Of a stretch of DNA of 5,686 nt, positions 1-5,379 are shown in pieces. Source of the stretch: an uncultured Pseudomonadales bacterium (GTDB taxonomy: Bacteria > Pseudomonadota > Gammaproteobacteria > Pseudomonadales > Pseudohongiellaceae); assembly GCA_938082955.1 (NCBI GenBank), contig CALKDE010000386.1, positions 1 to 5,686 of the forward strand, in the 5' to 3' direction. Both the position numbers and the translations under genes were made by a program. Numbering within the stretch: position 1 is the stretch's first letter; the number at the start of each line of letters is the position of its first letter. The notes beneath the pieces were generated by a model. That model did no database searches and was not told where the DNA came from. It saw only the letters and a list, made by a program, of their open reading frames with translations.

Positions 1-153
1 CTTCAAGATGCGCGCATCACCACACTTGGCGAGCGCGTAGAGGATTTGTTTTTTGTTACCGACCAATCCAATAAGCCTATAGATGATCAAAACCTGATAG
101 ATAAGATAAGTTCTGAATTAAAAATCGAACTCGAGCAACGACTCAACACATAG
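1..153 (+). CDS. glnD: GlnD C-terminal end (PII uridylyltransferase / uridylyl-removing enzyme), 5' truncated
   Basis: Frame 1 is open from the left edge to a TAG at 151-153, giving the last 50 residues of a protein. The segment ITTLGERVEDLFFVTD at about residues 6-21 of the fragment matches the end of the second ACT domain of GlnD. In the family, GlnD uridylylates PII proteins (GlnB/GlnK) when glutamine is low and removes UMP when glutamine is high, and its C-terminal ACT domains bind glutamine. Only half an ACT domain is visible, so the nucleotidyltransferase and HD domains cannot be checked. The charged tail after the ACT motif (ELKIELEQRLNT) is ordinary. The neighbouring genes, a YffB-type protein and dapD, also lie near glnD in Pseudomonas. 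Another ACT-domain protein is possible but less likely given this motif. Confidence 0.88.
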   Translation, partial: LQDARITTLGERVEDLFFVTDQSNKPIDDQNLIDKISSELKIELEQRLNT

Positions 154-164
154 GCAATTCTTAA

Positions 165-190
165 CCTTTTAACCATTTTAGCCATTTTAA
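165..190 (+). repeat. Short AT-rich tandem repeat, about 9 bp x 3, upstream of the YffB-type gene
   Basis: Three adjacent units read CCTTTTAA (165-172), CCATTTTAG (173-181) and CCATTTTAA (182-190). They lie in the 61-bp gap between the glnD stop and the next start codon. No good -35/-10 pair or Shine-Dalgarno sequence is seen in this gap. The repeat could be a slippage product or an AT-rich upstream element; its function is unknown. Confidence 0.5.
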
Positions 191-214
191 CAACAAGCAT
201 TTAGCGAACCAATC

Positions 215-562
215 ATGACTACGCTCTACGGAATAAACAACTGCGACACCATCAAGAAGACACGCTCCTTGCTCTGGGAATTAGCAGTTGACTACGAATT
301 TCATGACTACAAAAAGCTTGGCTGTGACGAGGCGCTGATTAAGAAGTTCCTTAAGCATTTCGGTTTCAAGTCTCTGGTTAACTCGCGGGGAACTACATGG
401 CGAAAATTACCCGATGCTGTAAAACAAAATCTAAGCGAAGCATCTGCCATCACAATTATGAGCGAAAACAACTCGATTATTAAGCGACCGATTATCGAAC
501 ACCAAGGCAAGTGGCTGCTCGGATTCAACAAGGAAGAAATTCAACTTTTAGTGCAAAAATAA
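215..562 (+). CDS. yffB: ArsC/Spx-family thioredoxin-fold protein, YffB type
   Basis: A protein of 115 residues, typical for the ArsC/Spx/YffB family. It opens with a beta strand and the motif YGINNCDTIKK, in which Cys10 is the family's redox cysteine. There is no CxxC pair; the only other cysteine is Cys37. RGTTWRKL follows at residues 59-66 and IIKRPIIE at 88-95, both hallmarks of the YffB branch. YffB proteins resemble glutathione-dependent arsenate reductases, but the physiological substrate is not settled, so arsenate reduction should not be assumed. In enteric bacteria the yffB homologue also lies next to dapE, and here it precedes dapD/dapE, so the link is conserved. The start at 215 gives the standard N-terminus right before the first strand. 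No clear Shine-Dalgarno is visible (preceding bases AGCGAACCAATC), so initiation may be weak or leaderless-like. The stop is 22 bp from dapD. Confidence 0.87.
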   Translation: MTTLYGINNCDTIKKTRSLLWELAVDYEFHDYKKLGCDEALIKKFLKHFGFKSLVNSRGTTWRKLPDAVKQNLSEASAITIMSENNSIIKRPIIEHQGKWLLGFNKEEIQLLVQK

Positions 563-584
563 ACGCAACAGGAATCACTACAAC

Positions 585-1628
585 ATGAACGATATGACAA
601 TACACTGCCTAGGCTTGGGTCTGGCAACTCGCAATGCGAAGAACGAGATCATCGAAGTCTACTATCCACAGCCACTGCTGAACCCAGATACAGCACTGAG
701 CAGTTTGCTGTTGGCTAGTTGCGCAATTCAAACCGGCGAAAACTCAGTTACTCAGATCGATGAAAAATTGGCGTCCGCACTTGCCTCAAAGCTGCTTGAA
801 GCAAAATTTGCTAAACACGCTGAGCAAGTTCAGCAAATGAATGAGGGTCAAGGCCAGCTCATCCTCTGTGTGCTGTTTACTGACAGTGCGCCTAAAAACG
901 TTGCAGAAGCTTATCTCAAGCTTCATTTGCTTTCACATCGTCTCTGTAAGCCGCAATCACTCAATCTCGATGGGCTGTTTGCCGTATTGCATAATTTGGC
1001 CTGGACTAATGAAGGCGCAATTGACTTAGAGGAATTGCCCGCCCGCCAAATGGCCGCTAGGCTCGCTGGGACAACCCTTGAAGTTGCCTCTGTAGACAAG
1101 TTTCCCAAGATGACCAGTTATGTCGTTCCAGCGGGCGTCCGTATCGCCCATACGGCTCGGGTTCGTCTGGGTGCCTATCTTGGAGCCGGCACGACGGTCA
1201 TGCACGAAGGCTTTGTTAATTTCAATGCAGGCACCGAAGGACCCGCGATGATAGAAGGACGTATTTCGGCGGGTGTTATGGTAGGCGCAAATAGTGACCT
1301 TGGTGGAGGCTGCAGTACCATGGGCACGCTTTCCGGTGGCGGCACTGAAGTCATTTGGGTAGGTGAAAACTGCCTGATTGGCGCCAATGCAGGTATAGGC
1401 ATTCCTCTAGCAAATGGCTGTACAGTCGAGGCCGGCTTATACCTTACTGCAGGTACTAAATTAAATGTGCTCGGGGCCGATGGCGCATTACTGAAAACAG
1501 TAAAAGCGAAAGATCTGGCCGGTGTCGAAGACCTGCTTTTCAGGCGCAATTCACTTTCCGGTGGCGTGGAATGCGTCCCGCTAAAATCATCAATCAGCCT
1601 TAACGATGACCTGCACAGTCATAACTAA
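585..1628 (+). CDS. dapD: 2,3,4,5-tetrahydropyridine-2,6-dicarboxylate N-succinyltransferase (DapD, long form)
   Basis: A cytoplasmic enzyme that transfers succinyl from succinyl-CoA to tetrahydrodipicolinate, the committing step of the succinylase route to meso-DAP and lysine. The 347 residues match the long Pseudomonas-type DapD, not the roughly 274-residue enteric type. The N-terminal domain (about 1-165) includes EAYLKLHLLSHRL (109-120). After VDKFPKM (170-176) comes a left-handed beta-helix of hexapeptide repeats (about 181-295) carrying MHEGFVNFNAGTEG (206-219), SDLGGGCSTMGTLSGGG (237-253) and CLIGANAGIGIPL (263-275). Acyltransferases of this fold work as trimers. The C-terminus has LLFRRNS (317-323) and ends in HSHN. 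An AGGA at 570-573 lies 11 bases before ATG 585 and 20 before the alternative ATG at 594, which favours 585. No key motif is missing. It probably shares a transcript with the upstream gene and with dapE. Confidence 0.96.
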   Translation: MNDMTIHCLGLGLATRNAKNEIIEVYYPQPLLNPDTALSSLLLASCAIQTGENSVTQIDEKLASALASKLLEAKFAKHAEQVQQMNEGQGQLILCVLFTDSAPKNVAEAYLKLHLLSHRLCKPQSLNLDGLFAVLHNLAWTNEGAIDLEELPARQMAARLAGTTLEVASVDKFPKMTSYVVPAGVRIAHTARVRLGAYLGAGTTVMHEGFVNFNAGTEGPAMIEGRISAGVMVGANSDLGGGCSTMGTLSGGGTEVIWVGENCLIGANAGIGIPLANGCTVEAGLYLTAGTKLNVLGADGALLKTVKAKDLAGVEDLLFRRNSLSGGVECVPLKSSISLNDDLHSHN

Positions 1629-1637
1629 CGTGTGCAG
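1611..1637 (+). other. Small inverted repeat spanning the dapD stop codon
   Basis: CTGCACA (1611-1617) and TGTGCAG (1631-1637) form a perfect 7-bp stem around a 13-nt loop that contains the dapD TAA stop. No T-rich run follows, so it is not a typical intrinsic terminator. It could affect dapD/dapE transcript stability, or be chance. Confidence 0.3.
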
Positions 1638-1681
1638 AGCAGTTAAATAAATAACAACTTTCAGAAGATAAAGAAAATACC

Positions 1682-2806
1682 ATGAGCGAAACTCTCGAAC
1701 TGGCGCAGCAGCTTATTCAACGCCCCTCCGTAACACCATTGGATGAGGGTTGCCAGGAGCTGATCGCCAAGCGACTAACCGCCATCGGATTCAGTGTTGA
1801 GACACTTCAATTTGAGGACGTGACAAATTTATGGGCAACACTGGGCAGTAGCGGCCCCCTATTTGTTTTCGCAGGTCACACCGATGTCGTGCCGACTGGT
1901 CCGCAGAACAACTGGCAGTATCCGCCCTTTAGCGCCACAGTAGCCGATGGTTTTTTGCATGGCCGAGGCGCCGCCGATATGAAGGGCAGCATCGCTGCGA
2001 TGGTCACTGCAGTTGAACGCTTCCTGCCGGCGGCGCAGCTCAATGCGCGTATTGGTTTTCTCATCACCAGCGATGAAGAAGGTAGTGCCATAAACGGCAC
2101 ACAAAGAGTAATCAAAGAGCTAGGTATTCGAAATGTCAAAATAGATTACTGCCTAGTTGGAGAGCCAAGCAGCAGCGAACGACTCGGTGATACCGTCAAG
2201 ATCGGTCGGCGCGGTTCATTAGGCGCGACGCTTGTCGTTAATGGTATTCAGGGTCACGTGGCCTATCCACAACTTGCGATCAATCCAATACATAAGGTTT
2301 TGCCAGTATTAGCACACCTAACTGATATCACTTGGGACGAAGGTAATGCCTCCTTTCCGGCAACCAGCTTTCAGATTTCGAATATTAATGCGGGCACTGG
2401 CGCGACCAACGTTATTCCGGGGCAAATAGAGGTAGTCTTTAACTTTCGCTTTTCTACAGAGCTGGATGCGGACACCATTAAATCGCGAGTAACGCAGCTA
2501 CTCGACGAAGCTGAACTTAATTACCAGCTAGACTGGAAACTATGGGGAAATCCTTTTTTAACTGACGCGGGTAAGCTCGTCGAGGCCGTTTCCGAAAGTA
2601 TTCAGCAACATTGCGGATACGACCCCGAGCGCTCAACCGCCGGGGGCACTTCCGATGGCCGTTTCATCGCACCCACTGGAGCTGAAGTCGTTGAACTGGG
2701 ACCCTGCAATGCGACTATTCATCAGGTCGACGAGAAAATAACCGTCGCCGAGCTAGATAAGCTATCAGATGTCTACCAGAGCGTACTACAGGCGCTTGCA
2801 AGCTAA
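1682..2806 (+). CDS. dapE: Succinyl-diaminopimelate desuccinylase (DapE)
   Basis: A cytoplasmic di-zinc M20-family hydrolase that cleaves N-succinyl-LL-2,6-diaminopimelate to LL-DAP and succinate. At 374 residues it is close to full family length (about 375-377). All expected residues are present: His66 and Asp68 in GHTDVVP, bridging Asp99 in AADMKG, the general base Glu132 and ligand Glu133 in SDEEG, Glu161 in GEPSS, and His347 in ATIHQVDE. They map to the known Haemophilus DapE ligands with offsets of one or two. The dimerisation/lid domain lies roughly at 178-290 and includes GRRGSL and GHVAYP with His192. TAGGTSDGRFIA (319-330) and NVIPG (243-247) are DapE signatures that separate it from ArgE and CPG2-like M20 enzymes. 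The ATG at 1682 gives the usual N-terminus; upstream purines (AGAAGATAAAG) offer only a weak ribosome site. It follows dapD by 53 bp and meets rsmJ convergently. Confidence 0.96.
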   Translation: MSETLELAQQLIQRPSVTPLDEGCQELIAKRLTAIGFSVETLQFEDVTNLWATLGSSGPLFVFAGHTDVVPTGPQNNWQYPPFSATVADGFLHGRGAADMKGSIAAMVTAVERFLPAAQLNARIGFLITSDEEGSAINGTQRVIKELGIRNVKIDYCLVGEPSSSERLGDTVKIGRRGSLGATLVVNGIQGHVAYPQLAINPIHKVLPVLAHLTDITWDEGNASFPATSFQISNINAGTGATNVIPGQIEVVFNFRFSTELDADTIKSRVTQLLDEAELNYQLDWKLWGNPFLTDAGKLVEAVSESIQQHCGYDPERSTAGGTSDGRFIAPTGAEVVELGPCNATIHQVDEKITVAELDKLSDVYQSVLQALAS

Positions 2807-2813
2807 CTTCTAA

Positions 2814-2832
2814 CTTATCCCTAAGCGATAAG
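2814..2832. terminator. Possible weak bidirectional hairpin between dapE and rsmJ
   Basis: CTTATC (2814-2819) and GATAAG (2827-2832) form a 6-bp stem with a 7-nt loop. It covers the gap between the convergent stops and the last codons of rsmJ. The stem is AT-rich and lacks a clear U-tract, so termination activity is doubtful. It is noted because the 14-bp gap leaves little room for any other shared terminator. Confidence 0.2.
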
Positions 2833-3594
2833 ATAAACGTCGTAGCGGCTGCTGCTTCCCTTAAACTCTATGTCTGGTTTGCATGGCCCAAGAGGAGGCG
2901 AAAGCTTCGCTCGCTTAACCACAACTCGCTTCTTAGCGAGAAGCTTCGCGCAATCAAGCAGCTCAGCTCCATCTGTCTGGTGACCGAGCAGTTGCTGTAA
3001 CAAAGCCATGTCTTTTTTTACCTTCGCGCTTTTGCGCCTGGCAGGGAACATCGGGTCGAGGTAGACAACATCAAACTGTTTTGAGTTCGTTTCGAATTCC
3101 AATAAGTCTCCAAAGTGCAGCTTCATTCTCAACAAAATAGCGGCAATTTCTTCCCCGTAGTATCCAGCTCTACCTAGACCATCTCTTAAGAGTGCGTGTA
3201 CCAGTGCAGAGCGTTCTAACAAAGAGACTTCGCACCCTAGGCTAGCCATAAGGAATGCGTCCTTGCCTAAACCTGCAGTCGCATCCAGTACTGCAGGTCG
3301 TAGACCACCTTTGAGCCCCAATGCCTTGGCGATATTTTGATTCCTGATCGAGCTATTCGCGCGGCGGTTCAATTTCGCGTCAGAAAAATCAACACATAAC
3401 TCACCAATCGCAGTATCGCCAGTACCCTGTAATAGTAGTCTTGAGTCACGATAAACAAGCAGGTAGTCGAAGTCACTCACTTTTCTGGGCGAGTAAGAGG
3501 ATGACAATTCAATAGTGGGTAAATCGAGATCAGCAGACAGCTTGATTTCCCGCTCTGCCAAATTTAAACCTGCTCTGGCAACCGCGACTCTCAC
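2821..3594 (-). CDS. rsmJ: 16S rRNA (guanine(1516)-N(2))-methyltransferase RsmJ
   Basis: An S-adenosylmethionine-dependent methyltransferase; RsmJ family members methylate the N2 of G1516 in the 3' region of 16S rRNA. With a GTG start at 3594 the protein has 257 residues, near the roughly 250 of E. coli RsmJ. Visible marks are LCVDF (66-70) followed by LNRR, the SAM-binding loop DATAGLGKDAF (104-114), LLERS at the next acidic strand (125-129), the catalytic-type YLDPMFP (178-184), KSAKVKKDM (188-196) and KRVVVKR (222-228). The frame stays open upstream to an ATG at 3744, but that extension reads the uppP coding region out of frame and has no family resemblance, so it is rejected. GTG 3594 overlaps the uppP TGA in the form GTGA, a layout typical of translational coupling, and no separate ribosome-binding site is evident. 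A GTG start is inferred, not proven. Confidence 0.93.
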   Translation of the reverse strand: MRVAVARAGLNLAEREIKLSADLDLPTIELSSSYSPRKVSDFDYLLVYRDSRLLLQGTGDTAIGELCVDFSDAKLNRRANSSIRNQNIAKALGLKGGLRPAVLDATAGLGKDAFLMASLGCEVSLLERSALVHALLRDGLGRAGYYGEEIAAILLRMKLHFGDLLEFETNSKQFDVVYLDPMFPARRKSAKVKKDMALLQQLLGHQTDGAELLDCAKLLAKKRVVVKRAKLSPPLGPCKPDIEFKGSSSRYDVYLIA

Positions 3595-4406
3595 AAGGCT
3601 AAGAGTATCAGCCCGATACCAAGTAAGACTCGGTATATAACAAAAGGCAGAAAACCGATTCTCTCGATTAGTTGCAGAAAGTAATGAATACAAAAATACG
3701 CGACAACAGCCGAGATAAAAATGGCATATAGCAGGACAAGCCATTCAACTGATTCCGTGCCAAGCTGTAACAATTCGATGCCCCTGAGCAGACCCGAGGC
3801 TGCAATAATTGGAATCGCGAGCAAAAACGAGAAGCGTGCGGCAGCAGCTCGATCCAGATTACAGAAAAGTGCGGCAGTCATCGTTACGCCGGAGCGAGAA
3901 GTGCCGGGGATCAATGCAAACACTTGAGACAGAGCGATTAGCAAGGCTGTTTTCCAATTCATCTGTGCTAGCGAGCGTTGCTTGCTACCCAATCGATCCG
4001 ATACGAACAGCAACAGCCCAAAACCAATAGATGTACCCCCTATAAGCACAAGCGAGCGACCGTACTGCTCTACTTGCGAGGCGAATAGCAAACCACCAAG
4101 GCCCGCGGGGATCGTAGCTGCGAGTAGCATCCATGCTAGTTTAGAGTCTGTGCTGTGTTCTCTTTGAAATACACTCAATGTCAAAGCAATGATGAGACGC
4201 TGCAGGTCGACTCTAAAGTAAAGCAATACCGCGAATAGTGTTCCCACATGGACAGCGACATCGAAAGTGAGGCCCTGGTCGTTCCAAGCAAACAATAGTG
4301 AGGGCAAGATCAAATGCCCTGAGGAAGAAATAGGTAGAAATTCCGTGGCACCTTGTAGCACGGCCAAGAATGTTACCTGAAAAAAATCTAACTCCTGTAG
4401 TTCCAA
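3591..4406 (-). CDS. uppP: Undecaprenyl-diphosphatase UppP (BacA)
   Basis: An integral inner-membrane phosphatase that turns undecaprenyl diphosphate into the monophosphate carrier used for peptidoglycan and other surface polymers; extra copies give bacitracin tolerance in known bacteria. The 271 residues are standard length. The catalytic QGATEFLPISSSGH (18-31) supplies Gln18, Glu22 and His31, and IPGTSRSG (166-173) supplies Arg171. Hydrophobic stretches lie near 47-64, 91-108, 118-136, 192-208, 222-243 and 252-271, in addition to the two re-entrant motif segments. The start is uncertain. TTG at 4406 is the only ordinary start codon between an in-frame TGA at 4425-4427 and the conserved core, and a GGA sits 6 bases before it. 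A better-looking CAGGAG lies just inside the frame (codons 4-5), followed by TTA where many homologues begin. The 5' end abuts a tandem repeat. Its stop overlaps the rsmJ start. Confidence 0.95.
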   Translation of the reverse strand: MELQELDFFQVTFLAVLQGATEFLPISSSGHLILPSLLFAWNDQGLTFDVAVHVGTLFAVLLYFRVDLQRLIIALTLSVFQREHSTDSKLAWMLLAATIPAGLGGLLFASQVEQYGRSLVLIGGTSIGFGLLLFVSDRLGSKQRSLAQMNWKTALLIALSQVFALIPGTSRSGVTMTAALFCNLDRAAAARFSFLLAIPIIAASGLLRGIELLQLGTESVEWLVLLYAIFISAVVAYFCIHYFLQLIERIGFLPFVIYRVLLGIGLILLAL

Positions 4407-4471
4407 AATGGTTCCAATGTGGTTTCAATGTGGTTTCAATGTGTTTCAATGTGTTTCAATGTGGTTTCAAT
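4400..4471 (-). repeat. 10-11 bp tandem repeat in the uppP leader, reaching its start codon
   Basis: Read on the minus strand, units of ATTGAAACCAC or ATTGAAACAC follow head to tail. The clean block is 4410-4471 (62 bp), with plus-strand cores GG/GTTTCAAT at 4421-4429, 4432-4440, 4443-4450, 4453-4460 and 4463-4471, each joined by GT, plus a TTCC variant at 4410-4418. A further decayed unit (4400-4409) contains the uppP TTG start. Unit length alternates 11, 11, 11, 10, 10 bp. There are no unique spacers, so this is a microsatellite-like or VNTR array and not CRISPR. The rest of the tsaB-uppP gap (4472-4522) has a TATATT -10-like hexamer on the minus strand (4469-4474) without a convincing -35. 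Confidence 0.9.
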
Positions 4472-4522
4472 ATAACCAGCACCAATTCTGCTTAGCAGGT
4501 TCACGGCTTTCCGCAAATCGTA

Positions 4523-5209
4523 CTAAGTATAGTCTAAATGCTCTTTGACGTAGTTTGGTCGTAGCGCTGCAGCATCGACTGCTTCTCCACAGTTAAAACG
4601 CGGCAACGCCAGTTTGGCTATTAGTTGATTCCCTATCACGGGTATTTGCGGCTCGGCGGCAGCTGTACAACCAAGATGCTGCAAAATTTCCGACTGTCTT
4701 TCCCAACCACTGCCAGCGAGACACCAACTGGCATCCGCCGAATCCTCTGGCAATGCCCCCAGATTTTCAATCAAAGCAACCTGCTCCCTACCAACTAGCT
4801 CTACACCTTGCCGATCTGAAAATTGGTAAGCAGCGAAATAGAGCTCACCTTCTCTCGCCTCCTCGCTTACCAGCACTCTATCAAAAGAGCTCTCTGAAAC
4901 TGTAGCTATTGCCAACAGGGCTAGCGACGAGAGCGGGACAACTGGGATCGCTGCGCTCATACTTAACCCTTGAGCCACCGCCACGCCTATCCTGACACCA
5001 GTGAACGAACCAGGCCCTGCAACTACCGCGATTATGTCGATATCACCTAGCTGAATCTTCGCTTCGAGCAATAACTCGCAGATCATCGGAAGCACACGCT
5101 GAGCCGATTGTCGCTGGACCTCACTCACACGCTCAAGCAGGACATCTCCGCGCTGCAGTGCGACAGCACAGTGCATAGACGACGTATCTATTATCAGTAG
5201 GGTATTCAT
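4523..5209 (-). CDS. tsaB: tRNA threonylcarbamoyladenosine biosynthesis protein TsaB
   Basis: TsaB is the non-catalytic partner that binds TsaD (with TsaE) to transfer threonylcarbamoyl to A37 of ANN-decoding tRNAs; it acts in the cytoplasm and is usually essential. The 228 residues compare with about 231 in E. coli. The N-terminal ASKHA strand LLIIDTSSMHCAVAL (4-18), QRVLPMI (37-43), AGPGSFTGVRIGVAVAQGLS (64-83) and PVVPLSSL (89-96) identify the family. EAREGELYFAAY (117-128) is the counterpart of the usual DAR..EVY segment, with Glu in place of Asp. The end, LRPNYVKE (216-223), is typical. The frame is open upstream to 5362, but that extension reads through the intergenic hairpin and has no family similarity, so ATG 5209 is chosen. 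No strong Shine-Dalgarno is seen (CTGAATCTGAAA). It is not E. coli-type TsaD, which is longer and carries metal-binding histidines. Confidence 0.94.
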   Translation of the reverse strand: MNTLLIIDTSSMHCAVALQRGDVLLERVSEVQRQSAQRVLPMICELLLEAKIQLGDIDIIAVVAGPGSFTGVRIGVAVAQGLSMSAAIPVVPLSSLALLAIATVSESSFDRVLVSEEAREGELYFAAYQFSDRQGVELVGREQVALIENLGALPEDSADASWCLAGSGWERQSEILQHLGCTAAAEPQIPVIGNQLIAKLALPRFNCGEAVDAAALRPNYVKEHLDYT

Positions 5210-5308
5210 TTTCAGATTCAGTACTCTCTGCGCTATCTTACAGCGCCACAATAGAAAAAATCCCTGCTGGCACTTACCAACAGAGATCTTTTCCAACATT
5301 TGAGTATC

Positions 5309-5346
5309 CATCCGCCGGCTGCGAGCGGACACGCAGGCGGCGGATG
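5309..5346. other. Strong GC-rich hairpin between the Lys-rich gene and tsaB
   Basis: CATCCGCCG (5309-5317) pairs with CGGCGGATG (5338-5346). After a G-G mismatch (5318/5337) the stem continues with CTGCG (5319-5323) against CGCAG (5332-5336), closing an 8-nt loop (5324-5331). That is 14 base pairs with one internal mismatch. An outer GTA/TAC (5304-5306 with 5347-5349) adds three pairs across a 2-nt bulge. Neither flank has a T-run, so it is not a standard intrinsic terminator. It may still block or stabilise transcript ends, or be a REP-like palindrome. It sits 33 bp past the stop of the upstream minus-strand gene. Confidence 0.7.
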
Positions 5347-5379
5347 TACTGGCTAAAGTCACTCAATCCAGCTTAGGCC

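Noticed and set aside
1175..1549. A 124-residue minus-strand open frame opposite dapD
   Set aside because: It is the antisense shadow of the beta-helix repeats of DapD; its Pro/Ser/Ala-rich composition follows from the Gly/Ala-rich sense codons.
3595..3744. A 50-residue N-terminal extension of RsmJ
   Set aside because: It lies wholly inside uppP in another frame; the GTG at 3594 overlapping the uppP stop gives the expected length.
3721..4167. Three short plus-strand open frames opposite uppP
   Set aside because: They are mutually overlapping and antisense to a well-supported gene, with no motif or plausible start context.
4213..4449. A 78-residue minus-strand open frame starting in the repeat
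   Set aside because: It overlaps uppP in another frame, begins at a TTG inside the repeat, and its sequence shows no recognisable domain.
4410..4471. A CRISPR-like signal: the repeat contains ATTGAAAC, a motif found at the end of many CRISPR repeats
   Set aside because: Units are only 10-11 bp and directly joined, with no unique spacers and no cas genes nearby. It is a simple tandem repeat.
5230..5246. Inverted repeat GCGCT/AGCGC upstream of tsaB, near an A-run at 5254-5260
   Set aside because: The stem has only five pairs, and the A/T run is on the wrong side for a terminator of the minus-strand gene; TAAGAT within it is a poor -10 with no -35.
5210..5362. A 51-residue N-terminal extension of TsaB (start at 5362)
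   Set aside because: It reads through the intergenic hairpin, has no family similarity, and the internal ATG at 5209 gives a normal-length TsaB.
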